Program-made: the position numbers and the translations under genes
Notes under the pieces: generated by a model
The model's input: only the letters and a program-made list of their open reading frames with translations
The model's database searches: none
Told to the model about the DNA's origin: nothing
NCBI RefSeq assembly: GCF_004328665.1
Contig: NZ_CP019770.1
Span: forward strand, 620,001-684,000
Direction of reading: 5' to 3'
Source: Pseudoalteromonas sp. DL-6
GTDB taxonomy: Bacteria; Pseudomonadota; Gammaproteobacteria; Enterobacterales; Alteromonadaceae
DNA: 64,000 nt
In this document: one piece after another, positions 8,537 through 19,540 of the stretch
Layout: each line of letters opens with the position of its first letter
Position numbering within the stretch: position 1 is the first letter of the stretch

Positions 8537-10231
8537 TCAATCAACAATTCTATTACGACCTTTAGTTTTTGCCTCGTATAAATAGTCATCAACGTATTTT
8601 AAGCTGTTTTGTAAGCTGATAGAGCCATCATGAGTAAGCAGCCCAATACTTACTGTAAAGCTAATGTTTTTATTGCGATAGAAAACTTTGTGTTGATTAA
8701 TCGTGTTTTTAATTCGCTCTGCGGCTTGCTTAGCTTCGGCTTTGTTTGTGTTGGGCATAATAATTAAAAACTCTTCACCGCCTAGGCGAAATACAAAATC
8801 TTGCTTTCTAGTTAAGGAGCGTAATGTGTTGGTGAGCTCTTTTAAGCTTAAATCTCCAGCTTCGTGACCATAATTATCGTTTATGGCTTTAAAATGGTCT
8901 ATGTCGAGCATTAATAATGAAATATAGGTGTTTTTATTTTGCGTTTTTAATAGTTCATCGCTGAGCGTTCTGTATAAAGTTCGTCTATTTAAACAGCCTG
9001 TAAGTGGGTCTATATTGGCTTGTTTTTCTAGCTCTTTATTAAGTGAAGAGAGCTCTTGAGTACGCGCCTGAATACGCTGCTCTAAACTGGTATTAAGCGC
9101 GATCAGTTTATGCTCAATGTTTATTTCTTTGGTTACGTCGTTTTGTACAGCAAAGTAATAAGCCACTTTGCCGTCTCTAAAAATGGGGGATATGGCCAGT
9201 TCATTCCAATAGGGGTCCCCACTTTGTGTATAGTTTAAAATTCGGGTGGTAATAGGGATGCCTTTTTTAAGATGAATTTTAAGTTGCTCTATTGTGTTGG
9301 CGTCAGTTTTTTCACCTTGTAAAATAGCACCTAGTTTTTTACCTTCCACTTGATTGAGTGTATAGCCTGTTATTCTTTCAAATGAGCCATTTACCCAAAT
9401 AACGCGCTTGTCTTTATCGGCAATCACCATCCCAACCGTAGTTTCTTTGAGTGCGGTAACTAAAAAGTCCCGCTCTAGAGCGATTTTTTCACTCCCCGAT
9501 ATATCTTGAAAAATGCCATACAACTTAGTGATTGCACCGTTTTTATTTCTTGATACATTGCCGCTTGATATAACAATGCGCTCTTGTAGATCGTCATCTA
9601 CAACACGCAACTTTATACAGCTCCACCCTTGCCCGCTCGCAAGAGCTTGCTCGACCGCATGGGCTATTTTGGGTTTATCGTCTTCATGATAAAAATTTAT
9701 TGCTGTGTCTAGTTCAGGGGAATAGTTACTGGGTGAAACACCATGAATGGTGTAAATTTCATCGGTCCAAAATAATTGGCTTGTGTTACAGTCGAGTTGC
9801 CAATAACCCACTTTTAAAACTTCGCCGGCATTTTCTATGATGGTTTGTAATTCGTTATTGCTAATAACAGACGACACTTGGGCAAAGTGCTGGTTAAAAA
9901 TTAAAACCGTATATTGGCGCTGGTTTTGCTGCACGCTATGCAAGCAACAGTTAAGTTTAATAAAATAGTCGGTGGCGAGTTTCAGTTTAATATCAAATTG
10001 GTCTAACTCATTATGTTGCAATTTTAGAGCGTTAATTTGTTGTTGTAATAGTGTTTTACTTTCAGTTGTACAACAGGCATAAAAGCTTTTAATGGTTGGT
10101 ATGTTTTTAGCTGCAATATTGAGCTCTGACCACCTAGAAGAAAGGTAACTAAGCTGATCGTTATTATCAAATACCATTAAAAGAAAATTGCACTTTTCTA
10201 GCAGCACAATATTTATGTCTTTAATATCCAT
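8537..10231 (-). CDS. PAS-containing diguanylate cyclase (GGDEF)
   Basis: The enzyme should make cyclic di-GMP from two GTP. It has two or three PAS-type sensor domains (clear ones around GYWQLDCNTSQLFWTDEIY and TTVGMVIADKDKRVIWVNG), a coiled coil, and a C-terminal GGDEF domain with the intact active-site motif GGEEF. An RxxD product-inhibition site (RKQD) sits five residues before it, as in feedback-controlled cyclases. No membrane helix is apparent from the start I choose, the ATG at 10229-10231, which has AGGGAG four bases upstream; the longer frame back to 10303 has no ribosome site. No EAL domain. The stop lies about 150 bases upstream of the GAF hybrid kinase. Confidence 0.92.
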   Translation of the reverse strand: MDIKDINIVLLEKCNFLLMVFDNNDQLSYLSSRWSELNIAAKNIPTIKSFYACCTTESKTLLQQQINALKLQHNELDQFDIKLKLATDYFIKLNCCLHSVQQNQRQYTVLIFNQHFAQVSSVISNNELQTIIENAGEVLKVGYWQLDCNTSQLFWTDEIYTIHGVSPSNYSPELDTAINFYHEDDKPKIAHAVEQALASGQGWSCIKLRVVDDDLQERIVISSGNVSRNKNGAITKLYGIFQDISGSEKIALERDFLVTALKETTVGMVIADKDKRVIWVNGSFERITGYTLNQVEGKKLGAILQGEKTDANTIEQLKIHLKKGIPITTRILNYTQSGDPYWNELAISPIFRDGKVAYYFAVQNDVTKEINIEHKLIALNTSLEQRIQARTQELSSLNKELEKQANIDPLTGCLNRRTLYRTLSDELLKTQNKNTYISLLMLDIDHFKAINDNYGHEAGDLSLKELTNTLRSLTRKQDFVFRLGGEEFLIIMPNTNKAEAKQAAERIKNTINQHKVFYRNKNISFTVSIGLLTHDGSISLQNSLKYVDDYLYEAKTKGRNRIVD

Positions 10232-10559
10232 AAGCTCCCTGTATATGAAAAGTATTACAACACCTGGATTAAGTATAGGCACACCTATCAGGTTTAGTTG
10301 CATGAAAAAACTAATTTCATTTTGGGTTTGAGTTTAAAAAGTTTTTGACCTTACGTTGCTATCATTGTTATTGAACAGTGATATTTGCTTTTTGCTTGTG
10401 GTTACTTTTTAAATCAATTGTTTGGCTTTTTTTAATAGTTTGCGTTTTTTGCAATTAAAAATAGTTCTTTTGTATTATTTTAAGCTTTATTGATAATAAA
10501 GAAGGCTATTTTTTGGTAACATTCGTATAACTGCCTATCACTTCTCATTGAGCCTATTT

Positions 10560-12203
10560 ATGTTGAACTTCTTTTCGTCATTGTCCATTCGGGCAAGACT
10601 CTCTATTGGTTTTGGAATTGTACTAGCGTTGTTAGTTCTTCTGACTGCGCAAGGTATTAATCGTGTGAACTATATCGATAGAACCCTAGCAAAAATCACT
10701 GATGTAAACTCAGTAAAGCAACGCTACGCTATTAACTTTAGAGGCAGTGTGCATGACCGTGCTATTGCCATTAGAGATATAGCTATTGCAAATAATGACG
10801 CAAGGGTTAGAGAATATGAAAAGGAAATCAAAAGATTAGAAGGATTTTATGCTGAATCTGAAACGCAGATGAGGCAAATGCTAAATAACGACACGATATT
10901 TACAGCAAAAGAGCGTGATATTTTACGCCGTATTGAGGCTATTCAGGCAAAAACGTTGCCTATTGTGGAGACAATTATTGCAATGAAAAAGGCTGGTCAG
11001 CCGGTTGATGAAAAGGTGCTTGATGAAGCTCGACCTGCTTTTATTAATTGGCTTAACACTATCAATCAGTTTATTGATTATCAGGAAGATCAAAACCAAA
11101 TAGCGACACCTCAAGCAAGAGACGTTGCCGGAACATTTGAAAACTTTATGCTGATACTGAGCGCTATCGCGATCAGTTTCTCTGTTGCTGTGGGTATACT
11201 TATTGATAAAAGCCTCAGAGCGACCCTAGGCGGTGAGCCTAATGAAGCACAGCAAGTTATAGCTGTATTGGCAGACGGTGATTTAACCAAGAGTTTAAAA
11301 ACACCTCACACAGGCAGTATTCTTGATTCGTTAGATACCATGAGCACAAAGTTGACCAGTATCGCTAAGAATATTATTTATGCGTCTAACAAACTACAAG
11401 ACAAAGTAGAAGAAGTGTCTGATGGTTCTACTTTGGTACTAAATGGTGCGCAGCAACAAGCTCAATTAACTACTCAAACAGCCTCACAATTAAGCAGTAT
11501 GAGCGCTAGCATTGATAAAGTGGCTGATATTGCAGCACAAACAGAGACTAATTCAGAGCAAACCGCTAACTATGCAATGGAAGGTCGTAAAGTGGTGAAT
11601 GCCGCCGCTACCGAAATGGAACGCATAGCGACCACCGTTGATGAAACGGTAGAGCAAATAAGGTTATTAGCTGAAAATACAAAACAAATAGGCGGCATTG
11701 CGAGTGTGATCAGTGGTATTTCTGAGCAGACTAATTTGCTGGCTCTTAATGCCGCAATAGAAGCTGCAAGAGCAGGTGAGTCGGGACGCGGTTTTGCCGT
11801 TGTTGCAGACGAAGTACGCCAGTTAGCGCAACGTACCGGTGAAGCTACCTCACAAATTGAGATTATGATTAACGATGTGCAAACTCAAACTGCAGCATCT
11901 GTAAGTGCTATGGAGACAACGCAGCCACAGGTTGAAAACGGCAAAGCAAAAATTATGCAGGCAACAGATTTACTCAAACACATTGAGGAACAAGCAATGG
12001 ACTCGTTGAACTTGGTGAAGCAGGTGTCGAGCGCGGCATCCGAACAAGTTCAAGTGGTAACTGAATTTAGTGCTGCAATGGAGCAGGTTGCGGTAATGTC
12101 TGAAGAAACCATTGAATCGATGAATAAAAATGACACGGCAACTAAAGTACTTACTGACTTGTCTGGTTCGCTTAAAAAAGAAATTGCCTTCTTTAAAGTT
12201 TAA
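10560..12203 (+). CDS. Methyl-accepting chemotaxis protein (4HB_MCP sensor)
   Basis: The receptor has an N-terminal membrane helix (about residues 14-36), a periplasmic four-helix-bundle domain carrying [15 protein letters not shown], a second helix near 195-215 ([20 protein letters not shown]), a HAMP region and a signalling domain with [20 protein letters not shown] and [19 protein letters not shown] start at ATG 10560; an in-frame TTG four codons earlier is possible, and neither has a strong ribosome site. A strong terminator follows at 12252-12287. Ligand not predictable, though 4HB receptors often sense small organic acids or amino acids. Confidence 0.92.
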   Translation: MLNFFSSLSIRARLSIGFGIVLALLVLLTAQGINRVNYIDRTLAKITDVNSVKQRYAINFRGSVHDRAIAIRDIAIANNDARVREYEKEIKRLEGFYAESETQMRQMLNNDTIFTAKERDILRRIEAIQAKTLPIVETIIAMKKAGQPVDEKVLDEARPAFINWLNTINQFIDYQEDQNQIATPQARDVAGTFENFMLILSAIAISFSVAVGILIDKSLRATLGGEPNEAQQVIAVLADGDLTKSLKTPHTGSILDSLDTMSTKLTSIAKNIIYASNKLQDKVEEVSDGSTLVLNGAQQQAQLTTQTASQLSSMSASIDKVADIAAQTETNSEQTANYAMEGRKVVNAAATEMERIATTVDETVEQIRLLAENTKQIGGIASVISGISEQTNLLALNAAIEAARAGESGRGFAVVADEVRQLAQRTGEATSQIEIMINDVQTQTAASVSAMETTQPQVENGKAKIMQATDLLKHIEEQAMDSLNLVKQVSSAASEQVQVVTEFSAAMEQVAVMSEETIESMNKNDTATKVLTDLSGSLKKEIAFFKV

Positions 12204-12251
12204 CTTTAGGCCCAGGAAACGATGTAAGGTTTATTTTTAATTGCGATGTTT

Positions 12252-12287
12252 AAAAGCAGCACGACCAATTAGGCGTGCTGCTTTTTT
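12252..12287 (+). terminator. Rho-independent terminator after the chemoreceptor
   Basis: AAAAGCAGCACG pairs with CGTGCTGCTTTT around a 10-base loop, and a T-run follows. It ends the chemoreceptor transcript. Confidence 0.85.
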
Positions 12288-12438
12288 GTTTTAATAGTCT
12301 GACTTTTAGCCGTTTTTTTGTAATAAAAGTATGATAGTGGTTTGTTTTTATAACTTTCCTGATAAGGTATTAGTGATATAACAATATTTTAACGTTGTTT
12401 CGTTGTTATTAACGAATGACGATTCATTGGAGAGTTTA

Positions 12439-13740
12439 ATGAGCATATTTCGATTGAGTGTGGTTACCTCGTTTTTTTTCGCAGTCAATATCGTTGCTAC
12501 TAATGCACATGCGGATACTAAAGTGATTCATGCTGGAGAGTTGCTAGCTATTCCAGGAGAAAAACCACAACAAAAACAAACTATAGTAATAGAAAATGGC
12601 AAAATAGTTTCGGTATCAGCGGGTTTTTTACCTATCAACCGTTTTGGTGAAAATGCTCAGTTAATCGATTTATCGACCCGCTTTGTTATGCCTGGGCTCA
12701 TGGATATGCATGTGCATTTACAAGGTGAGCTTGGGCCAGATAACAAAAAAGAGCTGGTGGAAATGTCTGATGCAGATGTAGCAATGCGCAGTGTGCATTT
12801 TGCTAACAAAACCCTTCTGGCGGGTTTTACTACAGTGCGTGATGTAGGCAGTCAAAGTGAGCAAATGTATGCACTAAGAAATGGGGTGGCCAAAGGATGG
12901 ATAAGTGGCCCTCGAATTATTGCTGGTGCTGGCGTTACTATTACCGGCGGGCACTTAGATGTTGATGGTATGAGCCCAGACTTACTCACGATGAAAACAC
13001 CGCCCACAGTGTGTGATGGGGCACTAGAGTGCCGCAAAAAAACTCGCTACGCAATCAAGTATGGGGCTGATTTAATTAAAGTCGCATCTACTGGTGGGGT
13101 GCTTTCGGATACGACTACCGGTACAGGTCAGCAAATGCAAGACGATGAGCTCAAAGCAGTTGTTGATACCGCACATGGTTTAGGGCGGAAAGTAGCTAGT
13201 CATGCCCATGCTGCCCAAGGTATTAACGCAGCATTACGTGCGGGCGTTGATAGTATAGAGCACGGTAGTTACACCGACGATGAAGGTATTAAACTATTTA
13301 AAGAGACAGGTGCTTACCTTGTGCCTACGTTACTTGCTGGCGATACGGTGGTTAACTTAGCCAATAACTCTGATTTTATGTCTGAAGCCATTAAAAGCAA
13401 AGCAATCAAGGTTGGTGGCGATATGCTAAATAATTTTACTAAGGCTTATAAGGCGGGGGTTAACATTGCATTTGGTACCGACAGTGGCGTATCTAAGCAC
13501 GGCATTAACGCACAAGAAGCGGTATTAATGTACCAAGCGGGTATGACTCCTGCTGATATCTTAAAGTCGGCAACGGTTAACGCGGCTGATTTAATTGATA
13601 TGAATCATAGCTTAGGCACTATAGAAGCTGGTAAGTTTGCTGATATTATTGCCTTAGACACCAGCCCATTAAGTGATATAAGTGCTTTATTGGATGTTGA
13701 TTTTGTTATGAAAGAAGGCACGGTTTTTAAACAACAATAA
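12439..13740 (+). CDS. Exported amidohydrolase (imidazolonepropionase / prolidase-like)
   Basis: The protein is a metal-dependent amidohydrolase of the TIM-barrel superfamily. Metal-site motifs are visible in order: HVH in MDMHVHLQGE, the bridging Lys in LIKVASTGG, His in SHAHAAQG, His in SIEHGSYTD and Asp in FGTDSGV. This pattern is that of the group annotated as Xaa-Pro or Xaa-Arg dipeptidases/carboxypeptidases. A signal peptide (MSIFRLSVVTSFFF, cleavage near NAHA) indicates a periplasmic enzyme, probably acting on dipeptides. I start at ATG 12439 because GGAGAG lies at ideal spacing; a longer frame from TTG 12403 lacks this. A terminator separates it from the kynurenine genes downstream. 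Confidence 0.88.
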   Translation: MSIFRLSVVTSFFFAVNIVATNAHADTKVIHAGELLAIPGEKPQQKQTIVIENGKIVSVSAGFLPINRFGENAQLIDLSTRFVMPGLMDMHVHLQGELGPDNKKELVEMSDADVAMRSVHFANKTLLAGFTTVRDVGSQSEQMYALRNGVAKGWISGPRIIAGAGVTITGGHLDVDGMSPDLLTMKTPPTVCDGALECRKKTRYAIKYGADLIKVASTGGVLSDTTTGTGQQMQDDELKAVVDTAHGLGRKVASHAHAAQGINAALRAGVDSIEHGSYTDDEGIKLFKETGAYLVPTLLAGDTVVNLANNSDFMSEAIKSKAIKVGGDMLNNFTKAYKAGVNIAFGTDSGVSKHGINAQEAVLMYQAGMTPADILKSATVNAADLIDMNHSLGTIEAGKFADIIALDTSPLSDISALLDVDFVMKEGTVFKQQ

Positions 13741-13776
13741 ATCATTCGATTTATTTTATTAATAATGACGTAATAG

Positions 13777-13822
13777 CGCTGGTAAGTCGTATAGAACATT
13801 TATAAACGACTGCCAGCGTTTT
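13777..13822 (+). terminator. Probable terminator after the amidohydrolase
   Basis: CGCTGG plus AGTCGT pairs with ACGACT plus CCAGCG across a 21-base loop with single-base bulges, followed by TTTTC. It suggests that the amidohydrolase and the kynurenine pair are separate transcripts. Confidence 0.6.
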
Positions 13823-13864
13823 CAGTTATATCGCTTTTAAGGTTATAAAAGGAAGTACTTTATT

Positions 13865-14695
13865 TTGAAAAACTTAGTAGTTTTATTTTTTTCTGTATGG
13901 CCTTTTTTGGTCAACGCCACCGCGCAGCAAGTTAAATTTCCTGATGTAGATAATAATGTTGCATACGCAAGTGTGGCTTCGCTTGGGTTTAACTCAGCTG
14001 ATGAAAAAGTAGCCTACGGCAGTGATGAGTCACAGTACGCATTACTTTGGCGTGCAAAGCAAACACTGGTGCAAACGCCATTAGTTATTTTACTCCATGG
14101 TGGTTGTTGGTTGAGTGAGTACGATATTAAACACACGTATGCGTTAAGTACGGGGCTTGCACAAGCTGGCTTTAATGTATGGTCTTTAGAGTATAGAAGA
14201 AGCGGTGCAAGCGGTGGTGGCTGGCCTGCAACGTTTAATGATGTTAAAGCCGGTATTTTAGCGGCAAGTACTTACAATAATGGCGAGTTTAAATTAGCGG
14301 GATCAGTTGCGGTAGGGCATTCGGCAGGTGGGCATTTAGCATTGCTTGCTGGTGGTGAAATAAGCCAGCTTAAAGGGGTTATTGGCTTGGCCCCTATTAC
14401 TGATATAAAAGCGTATGCGCGTGGTGATAATAGTTGTCAAAAAGTGACTCAAGATTTTATGCAAGGTATGCCAACCGATAAACCTAAGGCATACACGCAA
14501 GCTAACCCGAGTGAGCAATCGCTTCATCCGCAAAGCATTATTTTACAAGGTGACCAAGATGCCATCGTGCCTGCTTTTAATTTAGCACAGCTTAAACGTC
14601 CAGTTGTTATGTTAGAAGGCGTGGGGCATTTTGATTGGATCCATCCGGGATCAGCTGCATTTAATACACTAATACAAAATTTGAATGAGATGTAA
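13865..14695 (+). CDS. Exported alpha/beta hydrolase, kynurenine formamidase-like
   Basis: An alpha/beta hydrolase with the oxyanion motif HGGCW (residues 78-82), the form HGGxW being characteristic of kynurenine formamidases, nucleophile Ser153 in GHSAGG, an acid in GDQDAIVP and the catalytic His in GVGHFDW. It stands two bases upstream of kynureninase, so N-formylkynurenine hydrolysis is the natural guess. The start must be TTG 13865, with AAGGAAG upstream. The first 20 residues form a convincing signal peptide (MKNLVVLFFSVWPFLVNATA), which places the enzyme outside the cytoplasm while its partner is cytoplasmic. It is not related to the bacterial KynB metal-dependent family, so I give no symbol. 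Confidence 0.8.
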   Translation: MKNLVVLFFSVWPFLVNATAQQVKFPDVDNNVAYASVASLGFNSADEKVAYGSDESQYALLWRAKQTLVQTPLVILLHGGCWLSEYDIKHTYALSTGLAQAGFNVWSLEYRRSGASGGGWPATFNDVKAGILAASTYNNGEFKLAGSVAVGHSAGGHLALLAGGEISQLKGVIGLAPITDIKAYARGDNSCQKVTQDFMQGMPTDKPKAYTQANPSEQSLHPQSIILQGDQDAIVPAFNLAQLKRPVVMLEGVGHFDWIHPGSAAFNTLIQNLNEM

Positions 14696-14697
14696 CA

Positions 14698-15933
14698 ATG
14701 AATTTTAATGAGATTATAGCGCTTGATAAAGCGGATACGCTGGCTCACAAGCGTGACGAATTTGATTTACCCGCAGACACTATTTATCTCGATGGTAATT
14801 CATTAGGTGCTTTGCCTAAAGCAGTAAAGTCCCGCGTAGCAGAGGTGGTAAGCCAGCAATGGGGTAGTCACCTAATTAGAAGTTGGAATGATCACCAATG
14901 GATTGATTTACCTACTCAGGTAGGGGAGAAAATAGCGCCTATTATTGGCGCCGACAAAGGCCAAGTTATTTGTTGTGATTCTATTTCGGTTAATTTATTT
15001 AAACTATTAAGTAGTGCGCTATCGTTAAACTCTGAGCGTAACATGGTGTTATCTACCGAGGATAACTTTCCTACTGACTTATACATGGTACAAGGGTTAA
15101 GTGAATTATTAGGCCCCGATTTATGTCAGCTAAAACTCGTCGCAGAGCAAAATATTGAACAAAGCCTAAATGATTCAGTGGCAGTATTACTGTTAACACA
15201 AGTGAACTTTAGGACCGGTAAATTGTTGGATATGCAAAAAATCACCCAGCTAGCTCATGAAAAAGGCATTTTGGTGATATGGGATTTAGCCCATAGTGCA
15301 GGTGCTATACCGGTTGAACTTGATGACTGTAATGCTGATTTTGCTGTTGGTTGTGGCTATAAATACTTAAATGGCGGCCCTGGTTCGCCTGCGTTTTTAT
15401 ATGTAGCAAAACGCCACCAAGCTGCTGTAAAACAACCCTTATCAGGCTGGATGGGTCATGCCAAACCATTTGCTTTTGATGCAAAATATCAACGTGCTAA
15501 CAATATAAATCAGTATTTATGTGGCACACCCAGTGTGATTGCTATGAGTGCTTTAGATGCTGCGCTTGATGTATGGCAAGATGTTGATATTTCAAAAATA
15601 AGAGAAAAGTCGATTGCACTTGCCGACGTATTTATTAAATTAGTACAAACACATTCATGCTTACGTGATTTGCATTTATGTTCTACTGAGAATTCGAGCC
15701 AAAGAGGCAGCCAATTAGCGTTTTCACATACCTACGCATTTGCTATATGCCAAGCGTTAATTGAAAAAGGGGTGATTGCAGATTTTCGTGCGCCTAATAT
15801 TTTACGCTTTGGTTTTACACCTCTTTACACCTCGTTTGAAGATATTTGGCAAGCAGTAACTATTTTAGCTGAGGTGGTTAAAACCCAGCTATATACCCAG
15901 CCACGTTTTAATTTAGCGGGTAAAGTGACGTAA
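14698..15933 (+). CDS. kynU: Kynureninase
   Basis: The 411-residue PLP enzyme splits kynurenine (or 3-hydroxykynurenine) into anthranilate (or 3-hydroxyanthranilate) and alanine. Visible family features are IYLDGNSLGALPK near the N-terminus, LLLTQVNFRTGKLLDM, the aspartate of VIWDLAHSAGAIPV, and PLP-binding Lys222 in GCGYKYLNGGPG. No signal peptide. It is co-transcribed with the formamidase-like gene: the upstream stop and this ATG are separated by two bases. No tryptophan or indoleamine dioxygenase lies in the window, so the source of kynurenine is encoded elsewhere or is external. Confidence 0.95.
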   Translation: MNFNEIIALDKADTLAHKRDEFDLPADTIYLDGNSLGALPKAVKSRVAEVVSQQWGSHLIRSWNDHQWIDLPTQVGEKIAPIIGADKGQVICCDSISVNLFKLLSSALSLNSERNMVLSTEDNFPTDLYMVQGLSELLGPDLCQLKLVAEQNIEQSLNDSVAVLLLTQVNFRTGKLLDMQKITQLAHEKGILVIWDLAHSAGAIPVELDDCNADFAVGCGYKYLNGGPGSPAFLYVAKRHQAAVKQPLSGWMGHAKPFAFDAKYQRANNINQYLCGTPSVIAMSALDAALDVWQDVDISKIREKSIALADVFIKLVQTHSCLRDLHLCSTENSSQRGSQLAFSHTYAFAICQALIEKGVIADFRAPNILRFGFTPLYTSFEDIWQAVTILAEVVKTQLYTQPRFNLAGKVT

Positions 15934-16045
15934 CTTTATGATGGGCCCTTATTATTTTAAGTTTTTAATAATAATGGCTCATCGAATTACTAAAGTTAAA
16001 ATAAAGGCACCGTGTGAGCAAAATAACGTGTAATGCGACGGGTTA

Positions 16046-19000
16046 TTATTGCTCTTTTTTCAGATTAAAGTAATTGAGTTGCACTCTCATCTCGGTAGCT
16101 TGTTCTGCCATTTGACGTGCTGCCGCCATTGTTTCTTCTGTAATAGCCGAGTTTGCCTGGGTTAGACCGGTTAAACGTTGTACAACAAGGTTAACCTCTT
16201 TAATCGCTTGCTCTTGTGCGGAGGTAGAATGCGCTATATGTATTATATTTTTATTAACATCGCTAACAGCTTGCATTATGTGTTTTAATTTTTTCCCTGA
16301 GGTGTCTGCTAACTCAGTCCCAAGCGCTATTTTTTGATTACTATTTACAATAATGCTTTTTATTTGCTTTGCCGATTTAGCACTGCGCCCAGCTAAATCA
16401 CCTACTTCATTAGCGACTACGGCAAAGCCTCTTCCATGATCGCCAGCTCTAGCAGCTTCCACGGCGGCATTAAGTGATAGCAAGTTTGTTTGAAAAGCGA
16501 GATTGTCAATAACCGTAAGTATTTCGTTAATGTCTTTACTGGCTTCATTCACTTCATCAATCGCGCTAACGGTTTGTATTGATAAGCGATTTCCTTCTTC
16601 AGCAATTTGCTCTGCATTGCTTGCCAATGCCACTGCACTTTTTGATTGTTCAGATACTTTAGTTAACTCATCTAGCATTTGCTCAGTACTTGAGCTTGCC
16701 TCTTCAAGATTGGCAGCTTGCTCCTCTGTGCGCTTACTTATTTCAGTATTACTTGAAGCTATTTCACCTGCATTTTGCATAACCTGACTAGCCGATACTT
16801 GAATCTCTTGAATGACATTGATTAATTTCTCGATAGTCGCGTTGGTGTCGCTTTTAAGGGTATCGAATACGCCTTGATATTGTCCCTCTATATTTTTGGT
16901 AAGGTCACCTTTAGCTAAGTTTGATAAAACGCTACTGACTTCATTTATAGCCAATGAAACTAATGAGGTAGACTCATTTACATTATTTTTTAAATCTTCC
17001 AACTGGCCTTGTAATGGCTGTTTTAATTGATGAGAAAAATCGCCGTTTGCCATCGCGGCCATTACTTGATTGAGGTCGTTTATGACGCGCTCGAGGTTAG
17101 TTACCGAATGGTTTATATCTGTTTTTAAACTATTTAGTTGGCCTGTCATAGTCGATGAAATAGTATGATCAAAACGCCCCTGACTAATTGCTAGCATAAC
17201 TGATGAAATCTCAGTTAAAGCATTATCAATAGCAGTGATTGATGTATTGATGTTACTTTTTAACTGCTCAAGTTGACCGCTGGCTTCACCTTTTATCATT
17301 TTTTTAAAGTCACCTTTACTAACAAAGGTCATGACTTCACCTATTTCATTCATTACATTATTTAGATTAGCCATACTGGAATTAATATCTTGTTTTAATA
17401 TATCAAGCTGGCCAGCTAAGGGGGCATCTAATTGTGCTGAAAACTGGCCCTGTCGTAATGCACTCATAACGTCACTAATACCATCTATAGCAATACTTAA
17501 ACTACTAACTGAGTTATTCACGCTGTCTTTTAGTTGCGCAAGTTTTCCTTTCGCTGGATAGGTGATTTGTTCTTTAAAATTACCTTGCTCTACGTTAGCC
17601 ATAATATCGACGATACTATTCATTGTGTTATTTATTGAAGAAAGCGATTGGTTAATATTACTTTTTAAGGTGCCTAACTCGCCTGACATTGAGGCATTAA
17701 TTTGAATATCAAATTGACCATCAGCCATAGCAATCGCAATGTTATTTAACTCGTTTATCGCACCATTTAGTGAACTTGCGCAATCGTTGGTTGCTTGTTT
17801 TAACGTATCTAATTCCCCTCGACATGGCGCTTCAATACGTTGATCGAATTTTCCCTCAGCCATTTGATTCATAACACGGTTTGTTTCACTAATAGATAAC
17901 TGCAGAGCATCAAGAAGAGTGTTAAATGCTTGAGTACTAACGCCTATTTCATCGCTTGAATAGACAGTTGCTCGTAATGAAAAGTCTCCTTGTTGTTCCA
18001 CTTTTTTCATCGTATCAGCCAGTGCATGTATTGGTTTTGTTAGTGTTCTCGCAAACCAATATGCGGCAATAGTAACAATGAAAATAGTGATGAAAAGTAT
18101 AATAATGAGTTGTTGAGAAAGTGTGGTTATCGACTCAAAAGCTTCTTGTTCGTCCATTTCTGCTATTAATGCCCAGCGAACATTAAAGACATTTACAGGT
18201 GCAAATGCAGACAGCACCATCTCATTGTTATAATCATTTATCACATGCTGCCCTTTTTCATTTTTTAGTGCTTTGATTACAGATAAGGTATTCACTGTGC
18301 CTTTATTTGGGTTTCTAAATGAGCTTTCTACAGAATGATTTTTCGGGTCGATATAAGAGTCAGAGCGCATTAACCCCTCAGGACCTACAAGGTAGGTTTC
18401 TCCGCTTTCGCCCAACCCGCCACGTTCTTTCATGATTGAATTGACATCTTCAATCGATAATTGGGCGGCTAAAATAGCAACCGTTTTACCATCAACAACA
18501 ATAGGCTTACCTATAAAGCTAGCAGGGGCATTATATGAAGGGGAGTACTGTTTATAATCTGCAAATGCAATTTCTTGAGGATCGTTGCTGTTTTTTAATT
18601 GTTGAAATAAACTCGCTAAATTACTTTTAGCATAGGGCCCTGTTTGTAGCGATGTTGCAAAGTCTACCTCTTTATAAACGGAGTAAACAATATTGCCATT
18701 TGTTGGATCGATAATGAAAATATCGTAGAACTCATTTATATTGGTCATATCGCGTAAATAACGATGGTATTTACGGTGCGCTTGCTCGTAACTATCTGAT
18801 TGCCCAGTAGCGGTTAGTTTTTGTTTTTCACCAATTGGATTTGGGTTATTAGCTAGATAACGAGATTGCAGCTCAATACTTTTTGGATTCATTTGCTCTA
18901 ATAGGGATGAAGAGACAGTGTCTGTTGGGTTTAGCTGTTTAAATTTTGGGGTAAAAGACTCTTTATAAAAGCGATTTAGAGACGCTGATGAAGCTGAAGG

Positions 19001-19294
19001 GGATATATCATTAAATCCTTCTATAAACTTTGTCGCAATAGTAGCCATTTCTGGGTTTGCTTGCAGCGCATTTAGCTTATTTTCAATATTGTTAAAGTAG
19101 CGTTCAACAGCGCTTTGTTTTACTTCACTCACCGCATCTAAACGGGAATAAACCTGTTCAGTCATCGAGTTTGACGCTGTATTGATAGTGACCGTGATAA
19201 TTATTGCTATTGGCACTAGAGCAACAATTAAAAAGGCGGAAATAAGTTTTTTTGTTAAATTTAAAGAATTAAAAAAGTGATTAATTGTGAGCAT
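16046..19294 (-). CDS. Chemoreceptor with Cache-type sensor and a long array of HAMP domains
   Basis: This 1082-residue receptor has an N-terminal membrane helix ([20 protein letters not shown]), a large periplasmic region of about 330 residues compatible with a double-Cache sensor ([23 protein letters not shown]), a second helix, and one canonical HAMP ([15 protein letters not shown] to [10 protein letters not shown]). Eight further HAMP-like units follow, each with a G-x-F/L element (AEGKF, ADGQF, EQGNF, RQGQF, SKGDF, SQGRF, ANGDF, AKGDL) at an exact 45-residue period. The signalling tip reads [21 protein letters not shown] start at ATG 19294, with AGGGA seven bases upstream; the frame extends to 19342 without a better site. 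Confidence 0.92.
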   Translation of the reverse strand: MLTINHFFNSLNLTKKLISAFLIVALVPIAIIITVTINTASNSMTEQVYSRLDAVSEVKQSAVERYFNNIENKLNALQANPEMATIATKFIEGFNDISPSASSASLNRFYKESFTPKFKQLNPTDTVSSSLLEQMNPKSIELQSRYLANNPNPIGEKQKLTATGQSDSYEQAHRKYHRYLRDMTNINEFYDIFIIDPTNGNIVYSVYKEVDFATSLQTGPYAKSNLASLFQQLKNSNDPQEIAFADYKQYSPSYNAPASFIGKPIVVDGKTVAILAAQLSIEDVNSIMKERGGLGESGETYLVGPEGLMRSDSYIDPKNHSVESSFRNPNKGTVNTLSVIKALKNEKGQHVINDYNNEMVLSAFAPVNVFNVRWALIAEMDEQEAFESITTLSQQLIIILFITIFIVTIAAYWFARTLTKPIHALADTMKKVEQQGDFSLRATVYSSDEIGVSTQAFNTLLDALQLSISETNRVMNQMAEGKFDQRIEAPCRGELDTLKQATNDCASSLNGAINELNNIAIAMADGQFDIQINASMSGELGTLKSNINQSLSSINNTMNSIVDIMANVEQGNFKEQITYPAKGKLAQLKDSVNNSVSSLSIAIDGISDVMSALRQGQFSAQLDAPLAGQLDILKQDINSSMANLNNVMNEIGEVMTFVSKGDFKKMIKGEASGQLEQLKSNINTSITAIDNALTEISSVMLAISQGRFDHTISSTMTGQLNSLKTDINHSVTNLERVINDLNQVMAAMANGDFSHQLKQPLQGQLEDLKNNVNESTSLVSLAINEVSSVLSNLAKGDLTKNIEGQYQGVFDTLKSDTNATIEKLINVIQEIQVSASQVMQNAGEIASSNTEISKRTEEQAANLEEASSSTEQMLDELTKVSEQSKSAVALASNAEQIAEEGNRLSIQTVSAIDEVNEASKDINEILTVIDNLAFQTNLLSLNAAVEAARAGDHGRGFAVVANEVGDLAGRSAKSAKQIKSIIVNSNQKIALGTELADTSGKKLKHIMQAVSDVNKNIIHIAHSTSAQEQAIKEVNLVVQRLTGLTQANSAITEETMAAARQMAEQATEMRVQLNYFNLKKEQ
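16900..17860 (-). repeat. In-gene repeat: eight HAMP units of 135 bp
   Basis: Within the chemoreceptor gene the codons for the G-x-F/L motif recur from 17858-17860 (first) to 16913-16915 (eighth), a distance of 945 bases, exactly seven units of 135 bases. The DNA copies have diverged while protein spacing has not, which points to selection for helical register rather than recent duplication. Confidence 0.85.
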
Positions 19295-19463
19295 TACTAT
19301 GTCCCTGTAATAAGGTTTGTACCTCAAATGAGCATAGAACACAATTTGTGAAGATCTAGTTAATAATTAAAGTAATGAGTTTTTATTATAAAATAGCCGA
19401 GATTGATTCAGAGCGCTTTTAATTTTAATGTAATTTCAGCATGCTTTTTTAGCGGTTTAAAGC

Positions 19464-19499
19464 AAAAAAACGTAGAAGCATTTAAGTGCTCCTACGTTT
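19464..19499 (-). terminator. Terminator after the pyroglutamyl-peptidase-like gene
   Basis: On the minus strand AAACGTAGGAGCACTT pairs with AAATGCTTCTACGTTT with one mismatch, followed by a T-run. It lies 42 bases past the stop codon. Confidence 0.8.
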
Positions 19500-19540
19500 A
19501 TTAGTTAATAGTCGTTCTAACGTTGAAAAAGCAAACGATG

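Noticed and set aside
15940..15983. Hairpin after kynU as a terminator
   Set aside because: The stem is long but AT-rich with mismatches and no T-run follows; it may be a weak terminator but I cannot support it.
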